From positions 2,418,001 to 2,482,000 of the forward strand of contig NZ_LT629742.1 in NCBI RefSeq assembly GCF_900104895.1: DNA of 64,000 nt. The letters are read 5' to 3'. This document shows, one piece after another, positions 34,200 to 43,707 of this stretch (position 1 is the stretch's first letter; every line of letters starts with the position of its first letter). The position numbers and the translations under genes are program-made. Source of the DNA: Microterricola viridarii (GTDB lineage Bacteria > Actinomycetota > Actinomycetes > Actinomycetales > Microbacteriaceae). Under the pieces are notes generated by a model that searched no databases, was not told the origin of the DNA, and saw only the letters and a list, made by a program, of their open reading frames with translations.

Positions 34200-35756
34200 A
34201 TGATTTACAGCTCGTTTATCGCTACCGCGGGATTCATCAGCGATCCGTTTGCTTCGACCGATTCCGATCGTGAAGAGAGATTATCCGAGTACTTCGTACC
34301 GCCGCCGTACTTCGCAAGTGTGATGGGCGATCCCAGTGATCCCGAAGCCTCGATTGTGTTCTCGCCAAGAGGTACGGGCAAATCGGCGCTGCGACGAATG
34401 GTTGAGGAAGGCGCGTCAAATCCTACGACGCCGTACCTCGCGTTGACCTACATGGATTTTGAGTGGGCGGCCGGCCAGACTCCGACCGTCGAAGACCACC
34501 AGCTTGCCGTGGCACGCTTACTCACGCTCGCTATCCTTACTGAGCTCGACGCAGAGCCCAACGGCGCAGATCTGTATCTCGATGAGCACGACAAGAACGT
34601 CCTCAAAACAGCCGCGAGCGCTCTACTCACAAGCTTGACCACGTCGCAGTATCGCGACGCGATGTCAGCGGTCAAGACCCTTCACGACAAGGCGAGCGAA
34701 GCGTGGCACAAATACGGTGGCGTTGTGGCGACCGTGGTCGGCGCACTTATGGCGAAAGCGGGAATTGAAGGTTCGACCATCGACCGCGACCTAGTCTCCA
34801 CACCTGCCTCGCTCGCCGCGGGGGCGAGAGACCTGCTCACAGACCTGCTGGCGATCTCGAAGAAGCTCTTCTGGCGTTCGGTCTACGTCCTAGTTGACCG
34901 GGTAGACGAGACATCGGCGACTGCGAACAGCCCTCAGGCGGCCTTCGACATAGTGTCGAAGCTACTAATCAGCCTGCCCACGATCCAACAAACGGGAGTT
35001 GGGTTCAAATTCTTCCTGTGGGACCAGACTGAACGCTTTTTCATGGAAGCTGGGGGGCGCCCCGACCGAGTCATGATCCACCGACTACGTTGGTCCGTTG
35101 AAGAGCTCACCGAGATGCTTTCACGGCGGCTACGAGCGCATTCTGAGAAAAGAATCGGCTCGCTCAACGACCTCCTTTCGTCCGAAGCCGGACTTGACGC
35201 CCACTTGCTCATTTGCCATGTCGCTCATGGCTCACCGAGAGACATGATCCGCATTGCGAAGCAAGTGATTGCGGAGGCCACAAAATCCCAAGTCGGTGAG
35301 GCGCGGATATCTCGAGACAATGTGATGATTGGGATCGGTGAGTTTTCGAAGCAACGAGTCGACGAACTCTACCCGCGATTCTCCGCAGAATTTTCGCGCG
35401 TACCGAACGCCAACTTCACGACACCTCAACTGGCGAATGACGTCTTCCGGATTACGACACAGGCAATGCGACAAAAGATCCTCCAATGGGTAGAAGTAGG
35501 GGCGGTGCGTAAAGTTGCGGAGCAGCCGACGGGAGAGAACCGCCCCCTGCACGTGTACGCCTTCAGCGATCCACGGATTCTCCTCCGTGGATTTCACGCC
35601 TCGACAATCGAGCTGAACTTGGACAACTACCTGCTCGAGTGCGAGCATTGCCGTTTGATCGCGATCGGCTCGGACGCCGCTTTCACATGTGCCGAATGCG
35701 GGTCAGACGTGGTACTCAAGGATGCGCGAAGCCTCCTCGAAATTGTGTCCATCTAG
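34200..35756 (+). CDS. P-loop ATPase, Sll1717-like, with C-terminal zinc ribbon
   Basis: A 518-residue cytoplasmic ATPase. Walker A is FSPRGTGKSALRR (Lys61, Ser62), Walker B is VYVLVDRVDE (middle third), and a sensor-like segment FKFFLWDQTERFF follows. This pattern matches the 'P-loop ATPase, Sll1717 family', found in bacterial accessory regions and often near defence genes. A treble-clef/zinc-ribbon end is visible: Cys481, Cys484, Cys497, Cys500. The gene is less GC-rich than the transfer genes and sits between two DUF6112 copies, so it is cargo. A defence role is an inference; no effector domain is visible in it or its small neighbours. Confidence 0.75.
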   Translation: MIYSSFIATAGFISDPFASTDSDREERLSEYFVPPPYFASVMGDPSDPEASIVFSPRGTGKSALRRMVEEGASNPTTPYLALTYMDFEWAAGQTPTVEDHQLAVARLLTLAILTELDAEPNGADLYLDEHDKNVLKTAASALLTSLTTSQYRDAMSAVKTLHDKASEAWHKYGGVVATVVGALMAKAGIEGSTIDRDLVSTPASLAAGARDLLTDLLAISKKLFWRSVYVLVDRVDETSATANSPQAAFDIVSKLLISLPTIQQTGVGFKFFLWDQTERFFMEAGGRPDRVMIHRLRWSVEELTEMLSRRLRAHSEKRIGSLNDLLSSEAGLDAHLLICHVAHGSPRDMIRIAKQVIAEATKSQVGEARISRDNVMIGIGEFSKQRVDELYPRFSAEFSRVPNANFTTPQLANDVFRITTQAMRQKILQWVEVGAVRKVAEQPTGENRPLHVYAFSDPRILLRGFHASTIELNLDNYLLECEHCRLIAIGSDAAFTCAECGSDVVLKDARSLLEIVSI

Positions 35757-35884
35757 GGCTAGCTTTTTTGAGCTCGGTCACGTCCCATGGACTCCTCTTG
35801 ACTCACAGCGGCGGCGGCGGCGTACGCTCGTTTGTTATCGAACATAAGTTCGACTGAAGCAAGTTTCGAGAGAATGCAGGAATC

Positions 35885-36148
35885 ATGCGCACCGTCACCG
35901 ACGCTGTAACACTGTGGCTGCACGGCGGGGTCCCAACACGAATGATCTGGCGGGGATCACGATGGCGAGTCACCGACACACCCACCGAGCTCTTCCGCGA
36001 CGTTGGGTCACTCCCAACAATGATCACGCACCCGCCTGTAATTCCGGTCGGCTGGCGATTCCAAGCTGCCGATAGCGCCGGGCTCAACCGCATCTTCGAC
36101 GTTCGACGTGATGGCCTGAGCTGGTTACTCGAGCACGTCTATGAGTAG
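35885..36148 (+). CDS. Small hypothetical protein, DUF6504-like
   Basis: An 87-residue protein with segments VTLWLHGGVPTRMIWRGSRW and RVTDTPTELF, reminiscent of DUF6504 proteins (short beta-rich proteins found with DNA polymerase/translesion genes). It has a GCAGGA site before the ATG. It lies in the cargo between the ATPase and the second DUF6112 gene. Function unknown. Confidence 0.6.
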   Translation: MRTVTDAVTLWLHGGVPTRMIWRGSRWRVTDTPTELFRDVGSLPTMITHPPVIPVGWRFQAADSAGLNRIFDVRRDGLSWLLEHVYE

Positions 36149-36415
36149 CGGCAGGCTTGGCCGTTGTGGGATGCGCCACGTTTCCGACCCTGATGGAAAG
36201 TCCATCAAGTTGGCGCCGAAGTCCCACGACAGCGTGATCAGCGTCATCAGCGCTCGCTAGTTGTGCGGAAGCGTCGTCGGCGATATCCGATGATCTGCGT
36301 GCCAAGAGAACGGTCCGGCTTCGTTTGCATACGCAATGGCGCGTTCCTCTGTAGCTCGCGGAAGCGCTGTGCGCTCCTCACGTTCGTACCCATTCAACGA
36401 GCGAGGGAGCACCCT

Positions 36416-36685
36416 GTGATCGACATCGACCCGAACGGGACCGGCCTTCCGGGCATCGAGCAGCTGCGCGTCATCGTCGGCGCGGTGATGACGGTCGGGC
36501 TGATCCTGAGCGTGCTCGCCCTGATCATCTCGGCGATCGTCTGGGGGTTCGGCGCCAACTCGTCCAACCCGCACCTGGCGTCGCGCGGCAAGCTCGGCGT
36601 ACTGGTGTCGTGTGGCGCAGCGATCATCTGCGGCGCGGCCGTCACACTCATCAACTTCTTCTGGGGCGTCGGACAAACCGTCTGA
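36416..36685 (+). CDS. DUF6112-like small membrane protein (copy 2)
   Basis: An 89-residue protein with two membrane helices (VIVGAVMTVGLILSVLALII and VLVSCGAAIICGAAVTLINF) and the family beginning GTGLPGIEQL. GTG at 36416 with GAGGGAGC upstream is the start. It resembles the copy at 33003-33269 in length and topology. It is directly before the TrbL/VirB6-like gene and so has the standard place for this family; the pair probably forms part of the channel. Confidence 0.8.
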   Translation: MIDIDPNGTGLPGIEQLRVIVGAVMTVGLILSVLALIISAIVWGFGANSSNPHLASRGKLGVLVSCGAAIICGAAVTLINFFWGVGQTV

Positions 36686-36710
36686 CCCAGCGAGACAACC
36701 GGTCAGAGCG

Positions 36711-38099
36711 ATGAGTGTCTGCGACATCCCCGTCATCGCCGAGGTGTGCAGCACCGTCGGCGAAGGCACCGCTTCGCTGATCGCGGCACCGTTCGACTGG
36801 CTCGCGAGCGCGATGGGCGCGGCCGCGGCCTGGCTCTTCGAAGCCGTCTGGGCAGCATTCGACACAACGACTCTCGTCGACGTCACCGACCCCGGATACC
36901 TCGACGTGTACAACGTGCTCTTCGGCGTCGCCGTCTTCGTCACCCTGGTGCTCTTCTGCCTGCAACTCATCACCGGGCTGGTGCACCGCGACCCGACTGC
37001 GCTCTCCCGAGCCGCGCTCGGCCTCGCCAAGTCGGTGCTCGGTTCCTTCGTGCTCATCACCCTCACTGGCCTGATGCTTGAGATCACCGATCATTTGGCG
37101 ATCGGCGTCGTGCAGGCCAGCGGCAACACCATGGAGGGAATGGGCGACCGCATCGCGCTTCTCGCCGGCGGTCTCACGACGATCAGTATCGCTGCCCCCG
37201 GTGTCGGTGCGATCGTGACGATCTTTCTCTCAGCGCTCGCAATCAGTGCAGCCGCGATCGTGTGGTTCTCGCTCCTCGTCCGCAAGGCACTGCTACTCGT
37301 CGCGATCGTGTTTGGGCCGATCGCTCTCGCGGGCGCAACCTGGGACGCGTCGAAGGGGTGGTTCACGAAGTGGGTCGCGTTCGTGCTCGCCTTGATCCTG
37401 TCGAAGCTGGTGCTCGTCGTCATCTTCCTGGTTGCCGTTTCCCAGGTCTCCGCGCCCATCGATGCGGACCTCGCCTCGATCAGCGATCCGATCGCGGGCA
37501 TCGTGCTGATGTTCATCGCCGCTTTCGCACCTTACATCACCTACAAGTTCCTGAGCTTCGTCGGGTTCGACATGTACCACGCGATGTCGAGCGAGCAGGA
37601 AGCCAAGTCCGCACTGAACCGGCCCGTTCCTGTGCCGAGCACACCGATGGCGGAGAACGCGAAGAAGATCCTCGGCCCGAGCAAGGACATCGAGAACGCG
37701 ACACCTGCAGAGGGCCGCGCTGTGCCTACCGCCGCACAGGGTGGTCGCGGTTCTGCCACTGCAGGCGGCACTGCCACCCCAGCCACCTCGAGCGCTGGCA
37801 CGGCGGGCGGTGGCGGCGCCAGAGCGGGCACCGCGGGCGCGGGCACCACCGCAGTGCCGGCCGCAGCGGCCGTGACCGTCGGTGCGTCAGTAGTCGGTGG
37901 AGCGGCCAAGGCCGGCCCGCAAGTCGGCAATGCGATCGGCCGGAAGGCCGACGCCCACGCGCCATCAGCCGACGACGTCGCTGCGCCTGCCCCGGCGAGT
38001 CCAGCACCGCCGGTCGTCGGCCGCCGGCGCCCGCGGGTTTCCTCGCCGTCACCAGGTGCGCATTCCCCCATCACCGCACAAGCACGAAGGGACGTGTGA
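36711..38099 (+). CDS. TrbL/VirB6-like membrane channel protein
   Basis: A 462-residue polytopic membrane protein. After a short start it has about six to seven helices between residues ~25 and 310 (VLFGVAVFVTLVLFCLQLI, then ALLLVAIVFGPIALAGATW, the latter typical of TrbL/VirB6). The last ~150 residues are a low-complexity Ala/Gly/Pro/Thr-rich tail facing the cytoplasm. It should form the inner membrane pore of the type IV secretion system. Follows DUF6112 by 25 bases, and SCO6880-like starts 2 bases after its stop. Confidence 0.85.
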   Translation: MSVCDIPVIAEVCSTVGEGTASLIAAPFDWLASAMGAAAAWLFEAVWAAFDTTTLVDVTDPGYLDVYNVLFGVAVFVTLVLFCLQLITGLVHRDPTALSRAALGLAKSVLGSFVLITLTGLMLEITDHLAIGVVQASGNTMEGMGDRIALLAGGLTTISIAAPGVGAIVTIFLSALAISAAAIVWFSLLVRKALLLVAIVFGPIALAGATWDASKGWFTKWVAFVLALILSKLVLVVIFLVAVSQVSAPIDADLASISDPIAGIVLMFIAAFAPYITYKFLSFVGFDMYHAMSSEQEAKSALNRPVPVPSTPMAENAKKILGPSKDIENATPAEGRAVPTAAQGGRGSATAGGTATPATSSAGTAGGGGARAGTAGAGTTAVPAAAAVTVGASVVGGAAKAGPQVGNAIGRKADAHAPSADDVAAPAPASPAPPVVGRRRPRVSSPSPGAHSPITAQARRDV

Positions 38100-38101
38100 T
38101 C

Positions 38102-39565
38102 ATGACCGCGGACGGCAACCGCACCGCGTATCAGCTCTCCCCCGTGCAGTTCTCACGGCTGGCCCGCCGCGGCATCCTGCTCGGGCTCTCGCTGCCGCAA
38201 CTGATCGCCGTGTCGACCGGGGTACTCACCCTTGTCACCGCGCTCTACACGGCGGGCGCCCCGGGCATCGCCTGGACGAGCCCGATCTGGGGCACGGCGG
38301 CGCTCACTGCCGCCATCGCGATCGGCGGACGCAAACTCGTCGAGTGGATGCCGATCGTCAGCCGCTGGATGTGGCGCAGCGCACGCGGCCAACTCACCTA
38401 CCGGCGCCGCGTCATCCGCCCACGCCCCGTCGGCACCCTCGCTCTCCCCGGCGACGCGGCCTCGTTGCGTGAGTGGAACGATCCGGAGTCTGGCGCCGTG
38501 ATGGTGCACGACCCGCACGAACAGACGCTGACTGCGATCGTCGCGGTGTCGCACCCGGCTTTCGCGCTGCTCGACCCGGGCGAGCAGAACCGCCGCGTGG
38601 CCGGGTGGGGCCGCGTGCTTGCCGGCGCGTGCCGATCTGGCCGCATCGCCCGCCTGCAGCTGTCGGAGCGCACCCTGCCCGACTCCGGCACCGGTCTCGC
38701 AGAGTGGTGGGAGCAGCACGGCATCAACGATGACGGCTGGGCGGCCGCCACGTACCGCGACCTGATCGAACGTGCCGGCCCGGCTGGCGAACGCCACGCG
38801 ACCACGATCAGTCTCGCGCTCGACCTCCACGCCGCGTCCCGACAGATCCACACGCAGGGCGGTGGCATGCGCGGGGCGGCGACGGTGCTCAGACAGGAGA
38901 TGGCCGCCCTCACCGGCGCCCTGCGCGCAGCGGATCTCGCAGTCGGCGGGTGGCTCACGGCCGACGAGCTCGCCAACATCCTGCGCACGGCATATGACCC
39001 CGCCGTCGGCGTCGCCCTGGAACGCCACCGCGAAGTCGGACGTGACCTGGCCACCGCCGGCCCAGTGGCCGTCACCGAGAGCTGGGATCGGCTCCGCACC
39101 GACAGCGCATTCCACGCGGTGCTGTGGATCAGCGAATGGCCACGCTCACAGGTGTACCCCGGCTTCCTCTCCCCCGTCGTCTTCACCAACGGTGTGCTGC
39201 GCACGGTGTCGCTGCACTACCTGCCCGTGCGCGCCGATCAAGCGGCCCGCGACCTCCGCAAGAAGAAGACCGAGCTGATCAGCGACGCCCACCAGCGCAA
39301 GCGCATCGGCCAGATCGAGGATGCCGGCGCGAATGCCGAGTACGAAGATGTGCTGCAGCAGGAGGCCGACCTCACCGCCGGCCACGGTGTGCTGCATACG
39401 ACCGGTCTCATCTGCATTACAGCCTCAAGCGCCGATAATCTGGACGCGGCGGTCTCCACGATCGAGCAGGCCGCCATCCAGGCGTCGTGCGAGACGCGCC
39501 GACTCGTCGGACAGCAAGCGCAGGCGTTCACGGCGGCCGCCTTGCCGCTGTGTCGGAGCGTTTGA
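38102..39565 (+). CDS. SCO6880-like type IV secretion membrane protein
   Basis: A 487-residue protein of the actinobacterial SCO6880 family. It begins YQLSPVQFSRLARRGILLGL, has two to three membrane helices within the first ~80 residues, then a large soluble domain ending AFTAAALPLCRSV, the family's usual end. In these systems the protein replaces the N-terminal part of VirB4 or pairs with PrgI. It should couple the channel to the VirB4-like ATPase. Downstream the operon is interrupted by about 1.1 kb before the next transfer gene. Confidence 0.82.
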   Translation: MTADGNRTAYQLSPVQFSRLARRGILLGLSLPQLIAVSTGVLTLVTALYTAGAPGIAWTSPIWGTAALTAAIAIGGRKLVEWMPIVSRWMWRSARGQLTYRRRVIRPRPVGTLALPGDAASLREWNDPESGAVMVHDPHEQTLTAIVAVSHPAFALLDPGEQNRRVAGWGRVLAGACRSGRIARLQLSERTLPDSGTGLAEWWEQHGINDDGWAAATYRDLIERAGPAGERHATTISLALDLHAASRQIHTQGGGMRGAATVLRQEMAALTGALRAADLAVGGWLTADELANILRTAYDPAVGVALERHREVGRDLATAGPVAVTESWDRLRTDSAFHAVLWISEWPRSQVYPGFLSPVVFTNGVLRTVSLHYLPVRADQAARDLRKKKTELISDAHQRKRIGQIEDAGANAEYEDVLQQEADLTAGHGVLHTTGLICITASSADNLDAAVSTIEQAAIQASCETRRLVGQQAQAFTAAALPLCRSV

Positions 39566-40708
39566 TCGCTAGGTCCGGCGCCAAGATTATGGGGCCATGG
39601 TCGGCGATATCAGGGAACTTCATGTAAATCTTTTGTTCTGACATCGGGACGGCTGTCGCTGGTAAAGGGAGTTCGATCGAGGTTGTGTCCGCCGCTCAGC
39701 ATTGGCGAGGGATAGCCAACCATCGACACGACGTCATCGTGACGTCCTTCGTCGAATTGGTGGAGACAGCTGGTCAACGGATACCTCCCAAACCCGATCT
39801 ATGCGGACGCAAGGATGCTGGCTGGAGTACTTGCCTGGCAGTCACCTCGACCACACCCTGGAGCTTCGCTGGCAGGTACGCCCGGACGGAGAGCATTGAT
39901 CGACCCGAGCTTCCACCTGCAGATCTCGGCTCGGCAGCAAACGGAATCCGCTCGCAATGCGCAACTTGGTTCCAGTTTGAAGCCAACGGGTCTGCTTCCG
40001 CGCAAGACATCAAGCCCACGCTCGATCTAAGCGCCTGCACTGCACGCTCCCCATGACAGGAGTAGGCCTAGTAAAAGCGCTCGAGGACCTCGGCGACGTC
40101 GAAGCCAGCCGCCTTCGCTTGCTCAATGAGGTCGTGGCACGGCCCGCGACTGGTGAACCCGTTCCTGCCAAACCTACTGTCACAGTCCGGGTCGTCGAAC
40201 TTCACGCCGTAGGGGCGTTTCGCCCATCTATCGTCGTCAATCTCAATAGTTGCTTGTACAGCCATCACTGATCCTTCTTATTCGCAGCCGGTGAGGAACC
40301 GAACCTCGTCAGATTGCGGCGAGGCCGCCCTGAGGAGATCCTCGCAGATACGCGCGCATGTCGAAGCGTTTAGGCGGCACGTCTCCCGTGCAGAAGACGT
40401 ATGACGGGGGTCACCGCCTGTTTTGGGGGTACCCGGGAGATACCCGTCGCACCCACAGCGTCGGTCATGTGCACTATTTCCTTTAGCAGTGATCGCAACT
40501 ACGACCTCGAACCGTCAGTGCTGCGCGCGTTCGGTGTCGACTTTCACATGCCAGCATTCACGGGCTCTCGCCCGAAACGCGGGCAGCTCTCGTGAAGTGT
40601 GGCTAACGCGTTCAGGTTAGTAGGGGCGCTGACAGTGCTTTTCGCCCGCGCGAAGGGGTATGGGAGCCGTGCGCACCTGTTGGGCAGAAGTCCCTGATTG
40701 GAGTCGCC
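39566..40708. other. 1.1-kb stretch interrupting the transfer operon
   Basis: Apart from the short minus-strand gene at 40068-40265, I recognise no gene. Frames near 39685-40056 (plus) and 39774-40040 (minus) have partly protein-like composition but no domain or ribosome-binding site. The normal neighbour order in related elements has the next transfer gene close behind SCO6880, so this is probably inserted or decayed DNA. Confidence 0.4.
40068..40265 (-). CDS. 65-residue hypothetical protein
   Basis: A small acidic protein (AVQATIEIDDDRWAKRPYGV, then CHDLIEQAKAAGFDVAEVLERFY). The ATG at 40265 is preceded by AGAAGGATC, a good ribosome-binding site. It has no membrane segment or known domain. 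It is opposite in orientation to the transfer genes. Confidence 0.55.
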   Translation of the reverse strand: MAVQATIEIDDDRWAKRPYGVKFDDPDCDSRFGRNGFTSRGPCHDLIEQAKAAGFDVAEVLERFY

Positions 40709-41149
40709 ATGTTCAATGATCGCGGCAGAGCCCCGGCATCCCGCTGGATCAGCATCATCTTCCTGCAGGGCGGCGAGGCCGACGACCTCCTTGATTTAAT
40801 CGATCACAGCGGCCCCGCTGCGGCGATCGAGTATCTGCAACAGTGGGACTTCGGCAACGAGACGGTCGACGCCGCGCTCATGAACGGCTATGTGTACGAC
40901 CGCATCCCGGCCGGGCACACCGACCGGACAGTTGAAGTTTTCGGCTCCCCCTACGCGTTGACCTACAACGCATCGTTCGGGTACGTCTCGCTCCTCCGCC
41001 GTTACAGTGCCGATCCTGAACGGACGCTCGTCACCGCGCCGAGAGCACCCGTCGCTCAGTCGCTTCGAGCTCGTCAGGACGTCGCCGACACCTGGGCCGG
41101 CAGCGGCGACCGGGCGACGAGCAAGACCGGGCACGCGGTCTCATTGTGA
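40709..41149 (+). CDS. Conserved hypothetical protein upstream of VirB4-like gene
   Basis: A 146-residue soluble protein with no named domain. Its N-terminal two-thirds (SRWISIIFLQGGEADDLLDL, AAIEYLQQWDFGNETVDAAL, LTYNASFGYVSLLRR) is of the type regularly seen directly before the VirB4-like ATPase in actinobacterial elements. GGAGTCGCC precedes the ATG. Its stop overlaps the next gene's GTG start, so they are coupled. Role unknown. Confidence 0.7.
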   Translation: MFNDRGRAPASRWISIIFLQGGEADDLLDLIDHSGPAAAIEYLQQWDFGNETVDAALMNGYVYDRIPAGHTDRTVEVFGSPYALTYNASFGYVSLLRRYSADPERTLVTAPRAPVAQSLRARQDVADTWAGSGDRATSKTGHAVSL

Positions 41150-42633
41150 ACAGGTCTGGAGATGAACGGCTGCACACCACCGCGCTGATCGAACCGCGCG
41201 GCGAACTTCGGCGAGACCGACATGCACGCCGGCGTGAAGCATCCACCATAGAAGCTGATGCTCGCCGCACCAATCAGCGCGAGGCGCGCGCCCGCTGGCG
41301 GGCTGAGCGCGACGAAGCCCGCCAGTCGGCCTGCCTCCCCGCTGGCGGCGAGGCGGGCCCCGCACAGCTGCGGATGCCGGGGCGGCTGCGCCTGCCGAAG
41401 CACCAAGACACGTCCGCGACGCTGTCCGGCCACTATCCGTTCCTCGCCGAGGCCGGGCTCGGCTCGGCCGGCGTCTTCGTCGGCCAAGACCTCTACTCGG
41501 GGGCATCCTTCGTCTACGACCCGTGGGTGCTCTACCAGCGCGGGATGATCACCGCTCCCAACGTCGTCCTGGCCGGCATCGTCGGCTCCGGCAAGTCCTC
41601 GCTGGCCAAGTCGCTCTACACGCGCTCGCTCCCCTTCGGTCGACGCGTCTACGTGCCCGGCGACCCGAAGGGCGAGCACACCGCTGTCGCCGAGGCCGTC
41701 GGCGGCAAGGCGATCATCCTCGGCCACGGCTTGCGCAACCGGCTGAATCCGCTCGATGAGGGCCACCGCGCGGCATCCGCCACCGACACCGAATGGGCGG
41801 CGCAGCTGGCCGCACGGCGACGCGAGCTGATCGGCGCCCTCGCCGAGACGGTGCTCGATCGACCCCTCAGCCCGCTCGAGCACACGGCGATCGATCTGGC
41901 GCTGGCCGATGCTGTGCGAAGCGCCGAGGTGCCGATCCTGCCCATGGTCGTTGAGCGCATCCTCGCCCCGAACCCCGAAGACGACGAAGGCCGGCTCGCG
42001 GACGACGGACGCCTCGTAGGCCATGCGCTGCGACGCCTCGTCGCTGGCGACCTCGCTGGGCTCTTCGATGGACCGTCCACCGTGCGCTTCGACCCCTCGC
42101 TGCCGATGGTTTCCCTCGATCTCTCGCGGGTGGCGGAGAACTCGACGCTGATCTCCGTGCTGATGACGTGCTCGTCGGCGTGGATGGAGTCGGCGCTCGC
42201 CGACCCGGCGGGCGGCCAACAATGGGTGATCTACGACGAGGCGTGGCGCCTCATGGCCTACCCGGCACTCCTCCGCCGCATGGACGCCCACTGGCGCCTC
42301 GCCCGGCACTACGGCATCGCGAACATGCTCATCTTCCACAAGCTCAGCGACCTCGACAACGTCGGCGACTCGGACTCCGCGATGCGCGCCCTCGCGTCAT
42401 CGCTGCTGGCGAACGCCGAAACGCGCATCGTCTACCGGCAAGAGGCCGACCAACTCGGGTCCACGGCGAGCGCGCTCGGGCTCAGCGGCACTGAGCAGAA
42501 GTTGCTTCCCGCGCTCGGCACCGGGCAGGGCCTGTGGCGGGTGAAGGATCGCAGCTTCGTTGTGCAGCACCAGCTGCACCCCGATGAGCTCGCGGTGTTC
42601 GACACCACGGGCCGGATGACCGCGGGCATGTAG
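41146..42633 (+). CDS. VirB4-like conjugation ATPase
   Basis: A 495-residue cytoplasmic ATPase. The first ~75 residues are Arg-rich and poorly ordered. Walker A is LAGIVGSGKSSLAK (core 144-152) and Walker B is WVIYDEAWRLMA; the C-terminal RRMDAHWRLARHYGIANMLI and LFHKLSDL-like segments are typical of VirB4/TraC ATPases. It powers assembly of the secretion channel and substrate transfer. GTG start by GTGA overlap with the preceding small gene. Confidence 0.88.
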   Translation: MNRSGDERLHTTALIEPRGELRRDRHARRREASTIEADARRTNQREARARWRAERDEARQSACLPAGGEAGPAQLRMPGRLRLPKHQDTSATLSGHYPFLAEAGLGSAGVFVGQDLYSGASFVYDPWVLYQRGMITAPNVVLAGIVGSGKSSLAKSLYTRSLPFGRRVYVPGDPKGEHTAVAEAVGGKAIILGHGLRNRLNPLDEGHRAASATDTEWAAQLAARRRELIGALAETVLDRPLSPLEHTAIDLALADAVRSAEVPILPMVVERILAPNPEDDEGRLADDGRLVGHALRRLVAGDLAGLFDGPSTVRFDPSLPMVSLDLSRVAENSTLISVLMTCSSAWMESALADPAGGQQWVIYDEAWRLMAYPALLRRMDAHWRLARHYGIANMLIFHKLSDLDNVGDSDSAMRALASSLLANAETRIVYRQEADQLGSTASALGLSGTEQKLLPALGTGQGLWRVKDRSFVVQHQLHPDELAVFDTTGRMTAGM

Positions 42634-42683
42634 GCACGCGTGTGCCGGGGCGCACCTGTGATGTGGATCGAGGAGGCAGGGCG

Positions 42684-43679
42684 ATGGCTGCGAATGCTGA
42701 CGAAGCGAGAGAGGCGCGGATGACGCTGGCTGCGCTGTCGGAGCCGGGCGACACCATCACGGGCACGCTGCTCGCCCGGCTTGGCGCGATTGAGACCGTG
42801 CAGCTGATCACGTCCGGCGATCGTCTCCCGAATGGAGTCGATCCGGCGGAGGGTGAGCTGTGGCGGCGAAGGCTTGCCCCACGCCTCAACCCCGGTCAGG
42901 CAGACCGCATTCGTGGCGACATGGAGCGCACCGGCATGCGGTTGCTGACTCCGGAGGACGTTGAGTGGCCGGGCGAGCTGCAACAGCTCGGCGTGGGTGC
43001 GCCGATTGCGCTCTGGCTCCGGGGCGATCCGGGACTGCTATCGGCCGGGCTCCCCGGCAAGGTCACCGTCGTCGGAGCCCGCGCCGCGACGGCGTATGGC
43101 GAGTATGTCTCCACCGAGCTGGCCTCGGCGCTCGCATCCCAGGGGCGCGTGATCCTCTCCGGGGGCGCGTACGGCATCGACGGCTCCGTGCACCGCGCCG
43201 CGACCGCGACCTCCCCCGGTTCAACTATCGCTGTGCTCGCGGGCGGGCTCGACCGGCTCTACCCCACCGGCCATGAACAACTCTTCGAACGCATCGAGCA
43301 GAGCGGCGGCCTGCTTCTCACCGAGCTGCCACCGGGTTCCATCCCGACGCGGTGGCGTTTCCTGCAGCGCAACCGAATTCTCGCGGCGCTCTCCGGCGCA
43401 ACGGTCGTCGTCGAAGCCGGGCATCGCTCCGGATCACTGAACGTCGCCAGCCAAGCGCACGCTCTCGGCCGACCGGTCGGCGCGGTCCCCGGCCCGGTGA
43501 CGAGCGCGGCGAGCTCGGGCTGTCATCGGCTGATCCACGAGGGCATCGCGAGCCTCGTCACCGACGCACAAGACGTCACCGACCTGCTGGACTCAACCGC
43601 CGGGTTCTCCGGCGACCGAACATTTGTGCACGCGCCCAGTCGAAACGCCGCGCGGACCGGCCCCGGTCTGGTGCTCTGA
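42684..43679 (+). CDS. DprA/Smf-like DNA-processing protein in transfer operon
   Basis: A 331-residue protein with a DprA-type Rossmann core: VVGARAATAYGEYVSTELA, then GRVILSGGAYGIDGSVHRA, GGLDRLYPTGH, LLLTELPPGSIPTRWRF and LNVASQAHALGRPVGAVPG. DprA binds single-stranded DNA and loads RecA in natural transformation. As an element-encoded copy it may protect the incoming strand. Start ATG 42684 with GAGGAGGCAGG before it. It is between the VirB4-like and VirD4 genes, on the same strand. Confidence 0.88.
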   Translation: MAANADEAREARMTLAALSEPGDTITGTLLARLGAIETVQLITSGDRLPNGVDPAEGELWRRRLAPRLNPGQADRIRGDMERTGMRLLTPEDVEWPGELQQLGVGAPIALWLRGDPGLLSAGLPGKVTVVGARAATAYGEYVSTELASALASQGRVILSGGAYGIDGSVHRAATATSPGSTIAVLAGGLDRLYPTGHEQLFERIEQSGGLLLTELPPGSIPTRWRFLQRNRILAALSGATVVVEAGHRSGSLNVASQAHALGRPVGAVPGPVTSAASSGCHRLIHEGIASLVTDAQDVTDLLDSTAGFSGDRTFVHAPSRNAARTGPGLVL

Positions 43680-43707
43680 ACACCGCCGAGAGAGTGGCGA
43701 CGCTGCA

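Noticed and set aside
38153-39204. Minus-strand frames over the SCO6880-like gene
   Set aside because: Antisense shadows; Arg-rich translation, no ribosome-binding site.
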